From Taiwanofungus camphoratus (Eukaryota > Basidiomycota > Agaricomycetes > Polyporales > Taiwanofungaceae): 64,000 nucleotides of DNA. Where the stretch lies: assembly GCA_003999685.1 (NCBI GenBank), contig CP021233.1:620001-684000 (forward strand), written 5' to 3'. A program made the position numbers and the translations under genes. The notes under the pieces are model-generated. The model was not told the DNA's origin, ran no database searches, and saw nothing but the letters and a program-made list of their open reading frames with translations. Below, in pieces: positions 32,469 through 44,717 of this stretch (position 1 is the first letter of the stretch; every line of letters starts with the position of its first letter).

Positions 32469-33204
32469 ATGGTGCGCGGTGTAGGTTTGAGCATGCGATG
32501 GACGGTAGCGTCACAAGGGTGCGTAATCGCGTTGATAAAGGAGTGTGCTCTAGCATGAATCATTATCTCAGGCTCTCGGCTCTCGAAGGCGGAAGCGTGC
32601 TTCTACAGACGCAAGAGACTACCTGGATGAATTTTTTGCAAACTATCCAGCATTCGTTTACAACCGATCCGGATCTGCGACGGACGAGTTCTATCGAATG
32701 TGCGACTTTTTCAATTGGGATAGGAATGATGAGGAGAGGAACGAGGCGCATTCGCTTTTCAAGGATGCCATCACGCAACAATTTAACAGGATCTATGGAA
32801 CTGATGTCAACGATGTCAAAAATTGGCAAAGTTTATGCAAGGTTATAGGGATTGTCCCCGTTCCAGAACGGCTTCAGGACTGCCGCGGGGTAAGTAGGAC
32901 ATATCAAAAAGCCAACTGACATCTGACGAGATTCTAGGCCATAGAAAATACCCATGTCAATCTCGTCGATCTCGTGGATATTGACGAGATCGCGGACGGA
33001 AGGGTTGTGGTGTTTAGCTCGGAATTAGAGTTAAGCGTTTACACAAAGGAATCTGGAAAATTCTTTCCGAGGGAAAATGCCTACGCAGGTGGATTGCTGA
33101 AATACCTCCTGCGCCAAATCATGACTCCCGGGGATCGGGATAGCAAGAAGAATAATGGTCGTGGTGGAAAGGTTCGCGGCAGGGGACGTAACAAGAAATT
33201 TTGA
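32469..33204 (+). CDS. Conserved-looking small basic protein of unknown function
   Basis: Three exons (32469-32480, 32572-32889, 32938-33204) give 198 residues. The first exon holds only four codons (MVRG) and is joined to a basic start (LGSRRRKRAST). The middle is rich in aromatic and acidic residues (DYLDEFFANYPAF, MCDFFNWDRNDEER, FNRIYGTDVNDVKNWQSLC), and the end is a glycine/arginine/lysine tail (RGGKVRGRGRNKKF) that could bind RNA or act in nuclear import. Two closed introns with good signals and a continuous frame support a real gene. I do not recognise the family, and the N-terminal splice is the least certain part. Confidence 0.7.
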
Positions 33205-35726
33205 AGCGCAAGGTGTGCTGATCCGGATTTCCATTGATTGTGTATGCACATCTGGTACCTTCGCAGAGAAGAGGCAGGCAATCTACTTGTACTTTGTCTG
33301 TAGCTTTGATAAGCAAACAAATAGAGTTGACGTTATCCGGGCCAGCTACGAGCACATAGCTGTAAATCAAGACAGGTTTACAGGCTCGCTCGTTCTTGTC
33401 ACTCTCCAAATGTGCGTGTGGTGAGAAGCTGAAGGCAAGCATTGGGTTTTTGCTGGCAAGCAGCGAATCCGCTCTCCAACATATGCGATAGAGAATAGCG
33501 AGGAGATAGCATGATGCACAAGGCTGTCATGAATGTCCGATGATTGATATGGTGAGACGGGTGAATGGGAAGTCGTCTGGTATACTGTGAAATTCGAGAC
33601 GAGGAAACCATACCATAGAGTTCATGCTCGGCCAGTCGAGTGCAAGCCAATTTGAAATATGTCTCAATGTCGAAGTCTGCTAGAGAGCGGGTTGAATTCT
33701 CAGAAAAGATACGCCGTGCATCTCTGTCCAACCTTCGTGGTCATCTTTACTGGTTCTGCGCTCCAAGTTACGCTGGCGAAATACAACCCAGACGCGCAGG
33801 TGCTTTTGTACCTGAAAGATGAGGCCTCATTGCAATGTGACGCTGATATAGCAAGAAAGACACGCACGGGTAGAACATCATCTGTGAGCGTGTCACGCGA
33901 CCTCATTGTCGTAGTCGCATCGCAAGACTATGTATATCACCGCTCAGCCCATATCTAGAGACGTCATCTGCTCCGAGTCGGAATTCTAGCATTGCAGGGT
34001 ACGTCTAGAATCAAATCAGTGGGCGGCAGTGTACCATACGCCCAGTTTGACGCTGGTAGAATTGCGAAAAATATTTCCGATGAACGTTGCCTGTATAAGG
34101 AAATTTAGGAATGCGGTAGATCAGCGGCTTTGTACAACACATCCACAGATAGTTAATCTAGTTGGGTGCATTCGTCGAATCGGGGGTGACCCTTGGAGTC
34201 AACGCCGAAAACCCCTCCACCATTCGGAAGCTATACGGGGTTAGTACCTTACAGATAGTAGGTGCATAAACCACCCTATTAAATTGCTAGCGCAGTACCA
34301 GCGTCAAACAGGTCAATATTCACGTCAAACCAAGTTCCCAGAGTGATATCGCGCGAATGTTCTGTTCACTGGCACGGATAGTCCCATAGACGCATCGGCT
34401 GTTATTATCCACTGTAAGCCTCTTCAATGGGATGCGACCGTACATAGCATATGACGACGATGGTGCTCGAGGGCAGTAATTAATTCGTGAAAGACACTTA
34501 ATACGGGCAAACAAGACGCAAAAATTGAGCAAGACGCGCAAGATTGCCAGCTGCAGTGAGTGGCAGTCATCAAAACCCCAAAGCTAGATAATACAAGCAA
34601 TTAGGTGGGACGTCTAGGTGTAGCAAGGTTCACGTTCATCATAGCCTGCGAACCTCAAAACAATCAAAGATTGGAGCGGACCGTAAATTTCTAAGATAAA
34701 TTGAAATAGATAAGCATGCAAGAAGCGCGTATCCGAGGCGGGATCGCAGCCCGCTGCACCTGCCTTAGACATGGGTATCGGAACATGGATACATTGAGCA
34801 AGCCCTCTTTTTGCGATATGCAATGGCGGACTGACAACGCCCCGAGAAATATTGAGAGCCTGAAGCAGGAAGTGAACCTATGACCTCCAGGGTGGGAAGA
34901 GCACACAGCATAAATTCCCACACCTGCTGAAATGATCATTGCTGCGCAGACAGCGACCTCCTGTTCTAACGGAGAAAAGCTTCGTTCGGATACATGGCTC
35001 TTGATACAAGAGATGATAGGCATCATATAGAGTACCTTTCTGATAGCTCTGCTAGTGAATACAACAGAGAAGGCCGGGGTCAGCGAGCCTGGGCCGGCGT
35101 AACTCAGTTGCACTTTGAATTTGAAATGAAGCAAGCAGAAGCCTGATAAAACGGACAGCTGTCTTGTTGGCGTTCATATTTAGTTGAATGCGACATCGGT
35201 ACTTCTGCTAACCGGTCTCTAATAGCTCGCTCGGCAAAGAAAGGAGGAAGCAGGTGGAACAACAGGAGCACGCAATTGAACGCTCTCTTCTGGATGAAGG
35301 AGAGCGCAGATAGGGTCAAGGATCAGCCTCTTGGAGAGGAGTCGGTGACACTGATGAGACTTGAGAATGCAGGGATGCAGAAAGGGGTTGCTGCGACAAA
35401 CCTACTTAGTGAAGAGGATGAACGTTGTGGACAAGACTTCCATTGCAGTGGTCACAGTGTGACGTCACAGGTATCCGGAGGACACCGGCCACGATTTCTA
35501 TAAGAGGCGCGTGTCTTGCTTACATCAGGAACGCGAGACGGGGACCCGGCCACTCCCACAAGTTCAACTTTGTCTTGCATTCACTCGGCTTTTGCGAGCC
35601 TCACGACTACCACGACTATTAAACGTTGTATCAGGTGTTTTCCCGACGTTTCTTTACACGTAACGAAGCAGACTCACCTGCTACACGCTTTCTGTTTATT
35701 CCCGGACTTCAAACTCTCCAGCCGAC
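33205..35726. other. 2.5-kb stretch without a supported gene
   Basis: Short frames exist on both strands, including minus-strand pieces at 33399-33731 and 34691-35320 that look mildly protein-like (one has a hydrophobic stretch). None joins through convincing splice sites and none shows a known domain. It may hold a decayed gene. The last few hundred bases contain the casein kinase promoter. Confidence 0.5.
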
Positions 35727-37058
35727 ATGGATTGTACCTTCGGCGGCAAGTATAGACTAGAGGAGGAGATTGCAATGGGTGGTTGCGGTAGGTTTATCTG
35801 GCTCTTCCTGAGTGCAGTCAATCTCAGACGGAATCTCTTGGCGCGCGCAGGCACCGTTTTCCAAGGTGTCCACACCGTTGCAGGCAAAGAAGTAGCCATC
35901 AAGCTCGAGCCTGCCGTTGCGCGATCCAGTCCTCTGAAACAAGAATCCAAGATCTACAAGACCCTGATGGGAGGCCCCGGCGTGCCGTGGATAATGTGGT
36001 CGGGGAAACAGGGCGATTACAATGTCATGGTCATCGACCTCCTTGGCCCCTCTCTGGAGGACCTGTTCAAAATGTGCAATAGGCACTTTACGCTCAAGAC
36101 TATATTACTCCTGGCCGACCAACTTGTAAGTGATGAATTCCCTCAGCGTTCAGCAACGTCGAGGTTCCTGGTCTCGTCAACGCGTCGTCGCGCGTCGCGC
36201 CACTTTGGTGTGCTTCGGAGGCAGTTGCTGTTGCTGGGCGCTTGAAATGTTCCGCTGGTGCCCCGTCCATGGTCGTATCTATGCGCCCGTCCTGCGTGCC
36301 TTCCCCGTGTTTTCCCATCGCTGACACGTTCTCCGTGCGTCCCAGATATCGCGCATTGAATACATCCACTCGCGCGACCTCGTTCACCGTGACGTCAAGC
36401 CTGCAAACTTCGTCGTTCCGCGCTCGGACAGGAACGCGCACTTTGTCGTGAACATCATCGACTTTGGCCTCGCGAAGAAGTACCGCGACCCGCGCACGAA
36501 CATGCACATCCCGTACAAGCAAGACGACCACCACGGGGTCGGTACCTGTCTCTTCGCTGCGATCAACACGCATCTCGGAATTGGTACGTCATCGCTGTCT
36601 GCGTACTCGCATCCCATCTGATCGGACGTGCTCCAGAATGCTCGCGCCGTGATGACCTCGAGGCGCTCGCGTACATGCTCATCTACTTTATGCGCGGCAC
36701 GCTACCGTGGCGCAAGCTGAAGGGCTCGACGATTGAAGAGACGTGGAACCTCATCCGCGACAAGAAGCGCGAGACGGAGACGCTGCTCACTGTCGGGCTT
36801 CCCGCCGAGTTCGACGTGTTCTACAAGTACGCGCGCGGTCTCGAGTTTGACGACCTGCCGGACTACGACGGGCTGCGTGCGCTGTTCCGCGGGCTCGCGG
36901 CCCGCCACGGCATCGAGTATGACTGGGTGTTCGACTGGAGCGTACCAAAGCCGAAGGACAGGGAACGCAAACGCAAGCGCGTGTGCAGGACTTGCCACGC
37001 GTGCGCAGTGGCGGCAGAGGCGGCAGCAGCAGAGACGGTGGGTGCGCTGCGGTCATAG
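35727..37058 (+). CDS. Casein kinase 1 family protein kinase, divergent
   Basis: Four exons (35727-35787, 35851-36125, 36346-36583, 36637-37058; the second intron is long, 220 nt) give 331 residues. Visible kinase features are the nucleotide loop EEIAMGGCGTVFQG, the lysine in VAIKLEP, the catalytic loop HRDVKPANF, the metal-binding DFGLAKKYRDP and the CK1-type INTHLGIE followed by SRRDDLEALAYML and GTLPW. CK1 enzymes act on membrane traffic, DNA repair and rhythms. The nucleotide loop departs from the canonical GSGSFG and the segment before INTHLGIE reads GVGTCLFAA instead of TGTARYAS, so activity or specificity may differ. The C-terminus is a short basic, cysteine- and alanine-rich tail with no prenylation motif. 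GC content rises sharply within the gene. Confidence 0.9.
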
Positions 37059-38073
37059 GTGGGGAGGCTGTATGTCATGCTCGGAGTGAGTGCCATGGTT
37101 CCTTCGTCCATAATCTCGCAGGCACTCATGCTCGGCGACAGCAGGCTTGTAGGCCATGCTTTTCTTGATAGGGTCGTCGGCGCATCTTGAACACATGTCT
37201 TGGACCCGTTAGCACTCATGCCCACGCAGCGCCCGGTGCTTCCTACGCTAAATCTCACGCTCTCGACGGCCTGATGTTCCCCGAGTCCATCGCTCACGAA
37301 CTTATATGACGGACTCGCCTGTTTGATAGTCCGTGGTGCGGTGAGGCGCAGCGGCGTCTGTATATCATTCTCAAGTGTGTTTTCATACTCTGACTGGCTG
37401 GCTGTCTGCGGCTGACGGTGGTCCCTGTGCGCTCAGCCTACCGCGTCCACAGGCGAGGGGTGTTCTTATCTGATGTTCGTTCTTGTCGAAGTCATCATTT
37501 AACTGCTCCCTTCTGCACCGGCCGTCATTCTTTCTGTTCTTCGAGATGACGTCTGTGCTTGTCTTCCCATTCCCCCTTCTACTTTTTTCCACTACCCATG
37601 TCCCAGGTCGAAGAACGGTGCATATGCTTATGCTGTCTAGGTATCGCCTCACGCGCTATGATTATGTTATCTATGTATCTATGTATGTATCGCTCGGGCC
37701 CACGCCTTCGCTGGGCAGGCTGTCCATATCTCATGCCGAACATACCATTCCACCGTGTTGTATATATCATGTACATGTCGGACAATTGTACATTGAGGAA
37801 TGTTTATAAAAAATTATGGGAGGGCGAGAACTTGGAGCGGCTCGATTGTGGCGGGGCGAGCCGCGTCGTTCACGTTGACTGCCCGACTCACGAGCGCTTC
37901 GTTTTCTCTCGTGGCTGAAGCTAGCACTCAGACCATAACGACTTCTTACTGAACGCTCACCCACGCAGAACACAACAGCACTCACTCAGCGCCTGACGCT
38001 CAACTCACCTGTGTACTCAAGCTCTCAAGCACTTGCAACTCGACCGCCTCCACCAACCAACCAACCGACCACA
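37059..38073. other. Intergenic region between CK1 and EAF3
   Basis: About 1 kb with no supported gene; the end is pyrimidine-rich with CCAACCAACCAACC directly before the EAF3 start. Confidence 0.6.
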
Positions 38074-39742
38074 ATGTCCGCCGCTCCCTCCACGTCCGCG
38101 TCCGCCGCGTCCGCCGCGTCCGCCGCGTCCGCCACCGCGTCCGCGTCCGCATCCGTGTCCGTACCCGCGTTCGCGCCGGGCGAGCGCGTGCTGTGCTACC
38201 ACGGGCCGCTCGTGTACGAGGCCAAGGTCCTGCGCACAGAGACGTGGGACGCGCGCAACACGCGCACGGGCGCGCTCGGCCCACACTTCCTCGTGCACTA
38301 CAAGGGCTGGAAGCAGACGTGCGTCGCGCGCCGCCTTGCCTGCGCCTTGCCTTGTGTGCTGACTTTCTTCTTCGCTTTTTCGCCTTTCGGCTTTCGGACC
38401 CGCCCTGCCCCCCGCTCTTCGCCTGCTCCCCGCTCTTCGCCTGCTCCCCGCTCTTCGCCTGCTCCCCGCTCTTCGCCTGCTCCCCGCTCTTCGCCTGCTC
38501 CCCGCTCTTCGCCTGCCCCGCCCTCCACCCGACCGCCCTCTCCCCCTCGCCCGCCGTAGTTGGGATGAGTGGGTGCACGTCACGCGCCTGCTCAAATGGA
38601 ACGAGACGAACCTCGCGCTACAAAAGGCGCTGCAGCAGCAGGCGTCCGCCGCATCCGCGTCTGCGGCGTCCTCCGCGGGCAAGGGCGCCGCGCGTGCCGG
38701 CGTGGGCGCGAAGGACGGGCGGCGCAAGGACGGGCGCGGGACGAAGCGCGGGCGCGAGGAGGTGAGTGGTCGTGTCTTTGCCTGGTCCTGGCTCGGGCTT
38801 GGGCTTGGGCTTGGGCTTGGGCGTTCGGCCGAGTGAAGGACTGATGTATGGCGGGCAGGACGAGGGTGCGCGCCGGCCGGAGATGAAACTGAGTGTGCCA
38901 GAGGCGCTGAAGGTGCTGCTCGTGGACGACTGGGAAGCGGTGACGAAGAACAACCAGGTGCGTCGTCCTCCCCCTTCCCCCTCGGCCCACCGTGCACATT
39001 GCGCTGCTGACGCTGCTTGCCTTCGCTGCCATCGACATTGGGCATGTACGGTGCGACGCGGACAGCTGGTGCCGCTGCCGCGCTCGCCGAACGTGCTGGA
39101 GCTGCTGGAGGAGTTCCGGGCGCACGTCCTTGCGCAGAAGCCGCCGCAGTGCGTCGCGTTCCCCCCTCGCTCTCGTACCCCTTGTGCTCACTGACCCCAT
39201 GCGTCTCGCGCTGTGCACGCGCACAGACTCAAGGAGCCGGGGACGCTGCTGCCGACGATCGTCGCGGGTCTACAGACGTACTTTGACCGGGCGCTGGGCG
39301 CGAACCTGTTGTACCGGTTCGAGCGGCCGCAGTACGCGGAGACCCGGAAGCGGTACGTGACGGGACCGGCGGTGGTGTTGGGGCAGGAGAAGGAGATGAG
39401 CGCGGTGTACGGGGCGGAGCACCTGCTGCGCATGCTCGGTGCGTGGCTGGGTGTCTGCGCCGCGTGCTGATTTCTCGTTGCTGATTCCTGCTCGCGGATC
39501 GCGCGCGCACACAGTGAGCCTGCCGCAGATGGTGGGGAGCTCGAACATGGACGCGGAGAGCGTGGCGCTCGTGCGGGAGTACGTGAACGAGCTGATGGCG
39601 TGAGTGTCGCTGCGTGCTGTGTGTTGTGCGCTGTGTGCTGTGCTGACTGGCGCGCAGGTTTATGGTGAAGGAGCGGCAGCGGATATTTGTAGGCGAGTAC
39701 GAGTCGGCGAGCCTTGCGTACCAGAACATTTCCCGTTCGTGA
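38074..39742 (+). CDS. EAF3: MRG15/Eaf3 chromatin protein (chromo barrel plus MRG domain)
   Basis: Seven exons (38074-38318, 38560-38761, 38859-38957, 39066-39148, 39227-39438, 39515-39599, 39658-39742) give 336 residues. After an alanine/serine-rich start (about 1-28) comes a chromo barrel with [33 protein letters not shown] and RLLKWNE, which reads methylated H3K36. A basic linker ([17 protein letters not shown]) leads to the MRG domain with [51 protein letters not shown] and [10 protein letters not shown]. Eaf3 is shared by the NuA4 acetyltransferase and the Rpd3S deacetylase complexes. The first intron is 241 nt, long for this window, and contains a 6-unit minisatellite. Confidence 0.93.
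38404..38511 (+). repeat. Intronic minisatellite, six 18-bp units, in EAF3 intron 1
   Basis: Six head-to-tail copies of an 18-bp unit (CCTGCTCCCCGCTCTTCG) occur, with one unit carrying a single change. The array is pyrimidine-rich and sits between the donor at 38319 and the acceptor at 38559. Its length is a multiple of three and it is open in the plus frame, so retention would not at once create a stop within the array. Confidence 0.9.
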
Positions 39743-39847
39743 GTGACGGCGAGGAACGCGTCGAGTGCACGACAAAGTTATTTCACGAGCGCCTCACGCC
39801 GATGTTGTTAGAACATGTATGAGTATGTAATCCAATGTACTTTGGCT

Positions 39848-42757
39848 TAGTGTTGCGGTCGAGTCGAGTTGAACTCGGAACTCGACTCGACTCGCGTGCC
39901 GAGTTCACAAACTCGGACATCCGAGTCGAGTCGAGTAACTCGCTCGACAACTCGATGTAGTGCTGCCGTGAGGTGAGGTAACTCGAGCCTCGAGATGGAT
40001 TGAGGTGGTTCGGCATCGATGCCGGTCACCTCGAGGTACCTCGAGGTGACAACAACTTTGGACCCACGGTCATCAGTTGTGCTAGGAGCAGTCACATTAT
40101 GTTGACGTGTTGTGGTTTGCAACTAACTGAGCACATCGCAATTGATTGGGACGTGTTGCAAAGGAGTTAAGGTGCAGCTATCTCTATAGCAACTTCACCT
40201 ATTCCCTTATGATTAGCTCCAGCCTTAAGTATACCAGGTCACACTTGAGGTATTGTCAATTCAGGCATCTGCTGTTCCTTGCAAGGATGTTTTCTTGTTG
40301 AGCAAGGAGATGGACACATTACACTGACATAACCATCTTGCAAAGGTGTTGGAGGTAGATACCTTAGCACATCAGGTAGACCATTGATTGTGTCTGAGCA
40401 TACTATTGCTTTTCACATTGAATAGATTTTGTCTGTACCATACATAATGTGATCATAGTGTCTAATTTAATGTGTAAACTCCCTGTGTGTGCTTAGATAA
40501 TAGAGTGTATTTGCAAGTTCGAAACTCAAACTGTTATAGCAATCCTAAAAATGATAGCTCGTTTTGAGAAAAACTGCATTGAAGTCAGGTGCCATCTGCT
40601 GGCCCTAAATGCTGCGGCAGATCTGAAAGCCCATCTTCATTTGGACCTGCTCATATATTAGTGGCTAGTCTATGTTATCATTTATTCTATAGAATCCTAT
40701 CATAGACTTTTCTCTCCTCATTGTCGCCACCGATGGGCACAATCACTGCTATACAGTGACTCACAAAACTGTTGCAATATTTGTTACTTTCTGACTGTTT
40801 GGCCTATATCTCAGCAATCAGATATGTGATAGCTTCAAATGTTAGACCATTAGCAAGCCCTGCATCATGGCTTTCCAATGTGGTATCTATCATAAAAAAT
40901 GGACAAGTATATGTGAAGTTATCTATCATTCTTTCAGAAGATTCATTGCAATGATTTTGTTGCTGACATTTTGCAGATCAAATATTGGTAGACAGTGGCA
41001 GGACATCATGCTTGCTGGGCTTGAATCTTTTTGTGCAAGTCATGTGATCTTAAGAGAAGTTCAATATAGCACAAACAAGCAATAATATCAAATTGAACCA
41101 CACTTTCATCATCATAAAATCCCTCTCTACAGACATTTATCAATCAAATCCTTTCTCTGCTTGATTTAGGTCAATCTGCTCACCAAATACCCTGCTATAC
41201 TGGTGTACATTATAGTACTATCACCAGGATACGCTCTAGACTTTGTCCTACCCTTCTCAAGTCCTCTGGTGATCACCCAGCCAAGCTTTCCTTCACTGAT
41301 ATTTGTCATGCTATTTGCTTAATTAGCACTGAAAAGGCTGAAAGTGCTGTTCAAGTGTCTAAAACACTTCAAAATATTAAGAACACACCCATATCCCCAC
41401 AGACCATTCATCGTTCTCTGAGAAAAACAGGTATGAAGGTTGTGGTGAAGAAGAAACAACCACTCTTATCAAAGTGTCATCAGAAGGAGAGATTGAACTT
41501 TGCTGTGAGTCATCAGCACTGGACTGTGGATGATTGGAAGAAGGTTATATGGTCTGATGAGACCAAAATCAATCACCTGGGGTCAGATGGAAGGAAATGG
41601 GCATAGAAAAAGCCAGGAGAGGGTCTTAGTGTCAGACTGGTGGAGGGAATAGTCAAGTTTGGTGGAGGGAGTGTCATGATATGGGACTGTATGACTTGGA
41701 AAGGAGTTGGATTGGCATGCAAGATTGATGGGAGAATGAATGCAGACCTTTATGTCAGCATCTTGGAAAATGAACTTCAAGGATCACTTGATTACTATGG
41801 TCTAACCCCTCAAGATGTCATCTTTCAGCAAGACAATGACCTCAAGCACACTAGCAAAAAGGCTAAAAGGTGGTTTCTGGACCATGATTTTAATGTCATG
41901 GTATGGCCAGCTCAGTCTTCTGACCTCAATTCTATTGAGCATCTTTGGCAACACTTGAAAACAAGGCTTGCAGAGTATGAAAAGCCTTCAAGTGGGATTT
42001 TGGAGCCTTGAAAGCATGTGGAGAAGGAATGGGATGCAATTGATGCTCCTGTGTGTCAAAATTTGATAGAAAGTATGCCTAGAAGGGTAGAGGCTGTGAT
42101 AAAGGCAAAAGGAGGATATACTAAGTACTAATCATTTGTATTTTCTATCTCATATTATGCTAGCAACAAAACTGTTGCAATGAATTTTCTGAAAGAATGA
42201 TAGATAACTTCCCATATACTTGTTCATTTTTTATGATAGATACCACATTGGAAAGCCATGATGCAGGGCTTTCTAATGGTTCAACATTTGAAGCTATTGC
42301 ATATCTGGTTTCTGAGATATGAGTCAAACAGTCAGAAAGTGACAAACATTGCAACAGTTTTGTGAGTCACTGTACATGTTGGCAAGACAATGACTCAAAT
42401 TGAAATAATTTGATTGTAGAATAGGACATCTGTGTGACATTAGCTGATGCAAATTTGAGCTGAACACTATATCCTCACTGAGTGGCCTCTTCAATCTTAA
42501 ATTGTTATTAATTTGGGTCTGCAGTGTAGTTTGCTGTTCCAGCTGCCTTTTACATAAGCACCATCAATCCAGACCTCAGCACGTGAGCTGGGACATCAAA
42601 GGTGAGCTCTTGCCCTCCGGTGCTTGGATTTTATTGGCTGCCTGGCACGGCCTGGTTTCACTCTAACTCATGAGTCTACTCGCAACTCACCTCGAAGAAA
42701 CTTGGATTTTCAAGCTTGTGACTTGACTTGACTCAAACTCGACTTGTCGCAACACTA
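39848..42757. mobile_element. hAT-like element carrying a Tc1 insertion
   Basis: The ends are inverted copies starting TAGTGTTGCG, followed by an imperfect match including AGTCGAGTT. They are flanked by CTTTGGCT (39840-39847) and CTTTGACT (42758-42765), an 8-bp duplication with one change. Both subterminal regions are full of CGAGT/ACTCG words (39855-39960 and 42670-42745). Removing the Tc1 copy leaves about 1.3 kb without a readable transposase, so it is non-autonomous. It starts only about 105 bp beyond the EAF3 stop codon. Confidence 0.78.
40754..42372 (+). mobile_element. Tc1/mariner element, copy 2, inactive
   Basis: It is 1619 bp, the same length as copy 1 and very similar, flanked by TA (40752-40753, 42373-42374) and with inverted repeats of about 210 bp. 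The transposase frame is better preserved: the segment KKKQPLL and the tryptophan in SIEHLWQHL are intact where copy 1 has stops. Stops remain at 41604-41606 and 42009-42011. The stop at 42009 corresponds to 13792 in copy 1. It lies inside the hAT-like element and is therefore younger than it. Confidence 0.93.
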
Positions 42758-42765
42758 CTTTGACT

Positions 42766-44468
42766 GTCCATGATTGGCCCGATGACGTCACGCGATGATG
42801 AGTCCTGTAGCCTCCTGGGCTCCGAATCGCAATTTTAGGAGCTTCCTAATCCCCCAACCGACCACTCTAAGACTCTTCTACAGCCTACGACAAGAGGGAT
42901 AGGTTCCTATAATATTCCTAACGCCTCTTTTCCTTCCTAAACCCTTCTAACACCCTACGAAGTCTTGCGAAGTCACACGAGGTGCTACGAGGTTTCGAAT
43001 GCTAGACACGAAGTCCCTAACTCCTGCTAAGTCCACTATCGGACACTGCTGGCCCTCCCATACTGTTCCATTGGATCTAGGTCCTACCTACTATGTCACT
43101 CATCCCGGGCTTAGCTAAGAAGTCTTAGCTAAGTCTCTCTTAGCTCTTGTGATTGCAGCTACCTCCGATAGGCTCCGAAATGGTCCGAAGTTCCAGAAGC
43201 TGGACTTAGGAAGCCTTGCGCACCCCATGGGTCTCGATCCTATGCCATAAGGTCATCCTAGGGCGTATCTATATGGTCCTCCACCCGGTTAGGACACCTC
43301 CTACTCTGATTAGGTCAAGTCCCGCTGCTAGGAACTTCATACGCTCTTAGCCCACTAAGATAGTTGATCACGGCGCATGGCTGCTCTCGGATAGTCATCC
43401 CGCCCTCGTGAATGAATTTGGTCACCTTTCTACCGCACGTAGTTCCCCTGTTTCAGTTCCTATTTAGTTCCTATCCTCCTCATGTTCACTTCGGAGCCCA
43501 TGCGCTGTAGTACACATTTTGGAAGTGCAAGGATCACTTCGCGCAAGAATAGTTCACCTCACGCTTCCCTATTTAGTCAGAGGTAGTTTACTATGTAAGG
43601 GAGAGACCCCTCAGTGTACGCTTCTCTTTTTGGAATACAAGTTCCCCTGTAGCTCCAATCTCAGGAAAGCACTGTGAGTACAACCTTAGGAACGGTCCTA
43701 AGGCCTCTAAGTCTCCACCCCAGCTCCGTTTCAGCATCTTTGAACTACGTCTACGCTCACGATATATCTATGAACCACGTCTACGCTTCCTGAACTATGC
43801 ACTACGATCTACGAAGTTGCCGTGACTTTGTGCCCTTCAGCACCTCTTATAGCACCTATTCGGTGGACCTCTGCCTTAGTTATACCCTTAGGCTCACATT
43901 GCGTCATCCCTACGTCCTACAAATAGTCCTACGACTCTCCCATAGCCTTAATTTCAGGCTATAGTACATCTCCCTACGCCCTCGAACTCTCTGACCTCTC
44001 CTACAGGTCTCCTACACTAGTCAAACCTCGCCCACCTCGCTCTAACAAACCTCTAAGCCTTACGCCCTTTAGCTAACTCTAGCTAAAAAGACTTTGCAGC
44101 AGTCTCGTACCCTCTGCCGCTTAGTTGAAACTATAGTCTATTGGCTTATTGCTCCCTAACTCCATACAGCCCATGAAGTCAGCTCGTGCGACTTAGCTAA
44201 AAACTTCGAAGGACTTCGCAGAACCTCGAAGGACTTTGTGTACTTTGGAGGGCCTCACAAGGCCTTAGGGATCGTATAGCACTTAGGAACAAGATCCTGT
44301 TGTACAGGACCCTTGACCCCTTACTCCCCCACTTACAAAAACAAGACATACAGGTTTCCCGATATCATACAGGTTGTAGCTCCTACCCTCACATCCCCAC
44401 AGTTATCACACTACCTCACAGCCACGTTGCGGAGCACTCCCTAGGTGCCAGGGTCCCCTAGGTCGTAT
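42766..44468 (-). repeat. Non-coding repeat core, copy 2 (inverted)
   Basis: The reverse complement matches 14785-16600 along most of its length, with a higher GC content and more CpG. Its left side abuts the hAT-like element, and its right side ends abruptly at the peroxiredoxin exon (44469), so it either inserted into that gene or replaced its 5' half. Confidence 0.75.
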
Positions 44469-44717
44469 CAGCGCTTCATCGCAGATGACAAGGGCGCCTT
44501 CGTCGACACCCTCGGCATGCTCTTTGATGTCTCCACCTTCCTCGGCGGCCCCCACTCAAAGGTGCACCTGCCCGTCCCCGTGTCCGCCATCGCTGACTGT
44601 CCCCTCCCTGTCCCCTTCTCCTCCTGGCTAATGCGTGCCCCTGCAGCGCTTTGTCATCATCACCGAGGACTACCGCATCACGCACGTCATCATCGAGCCC
44701 AACCCGTGCACGCTCAC

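Noticed and set aside
34691-35319. Minus-strand membrane-protein-like frames
   Set aside because: Two frames look weakly protein-like, but no splice joint gives a continuous model and no family motif is visible.
38017-39045. Long minus-strand open frame across EAF3
   Set aside because: It is a shadow of the GC-rich EAF3 gene and its intronic repeat; arginine/serine/proline-rich, no domain, and the plus strand has a complete spliced gene.
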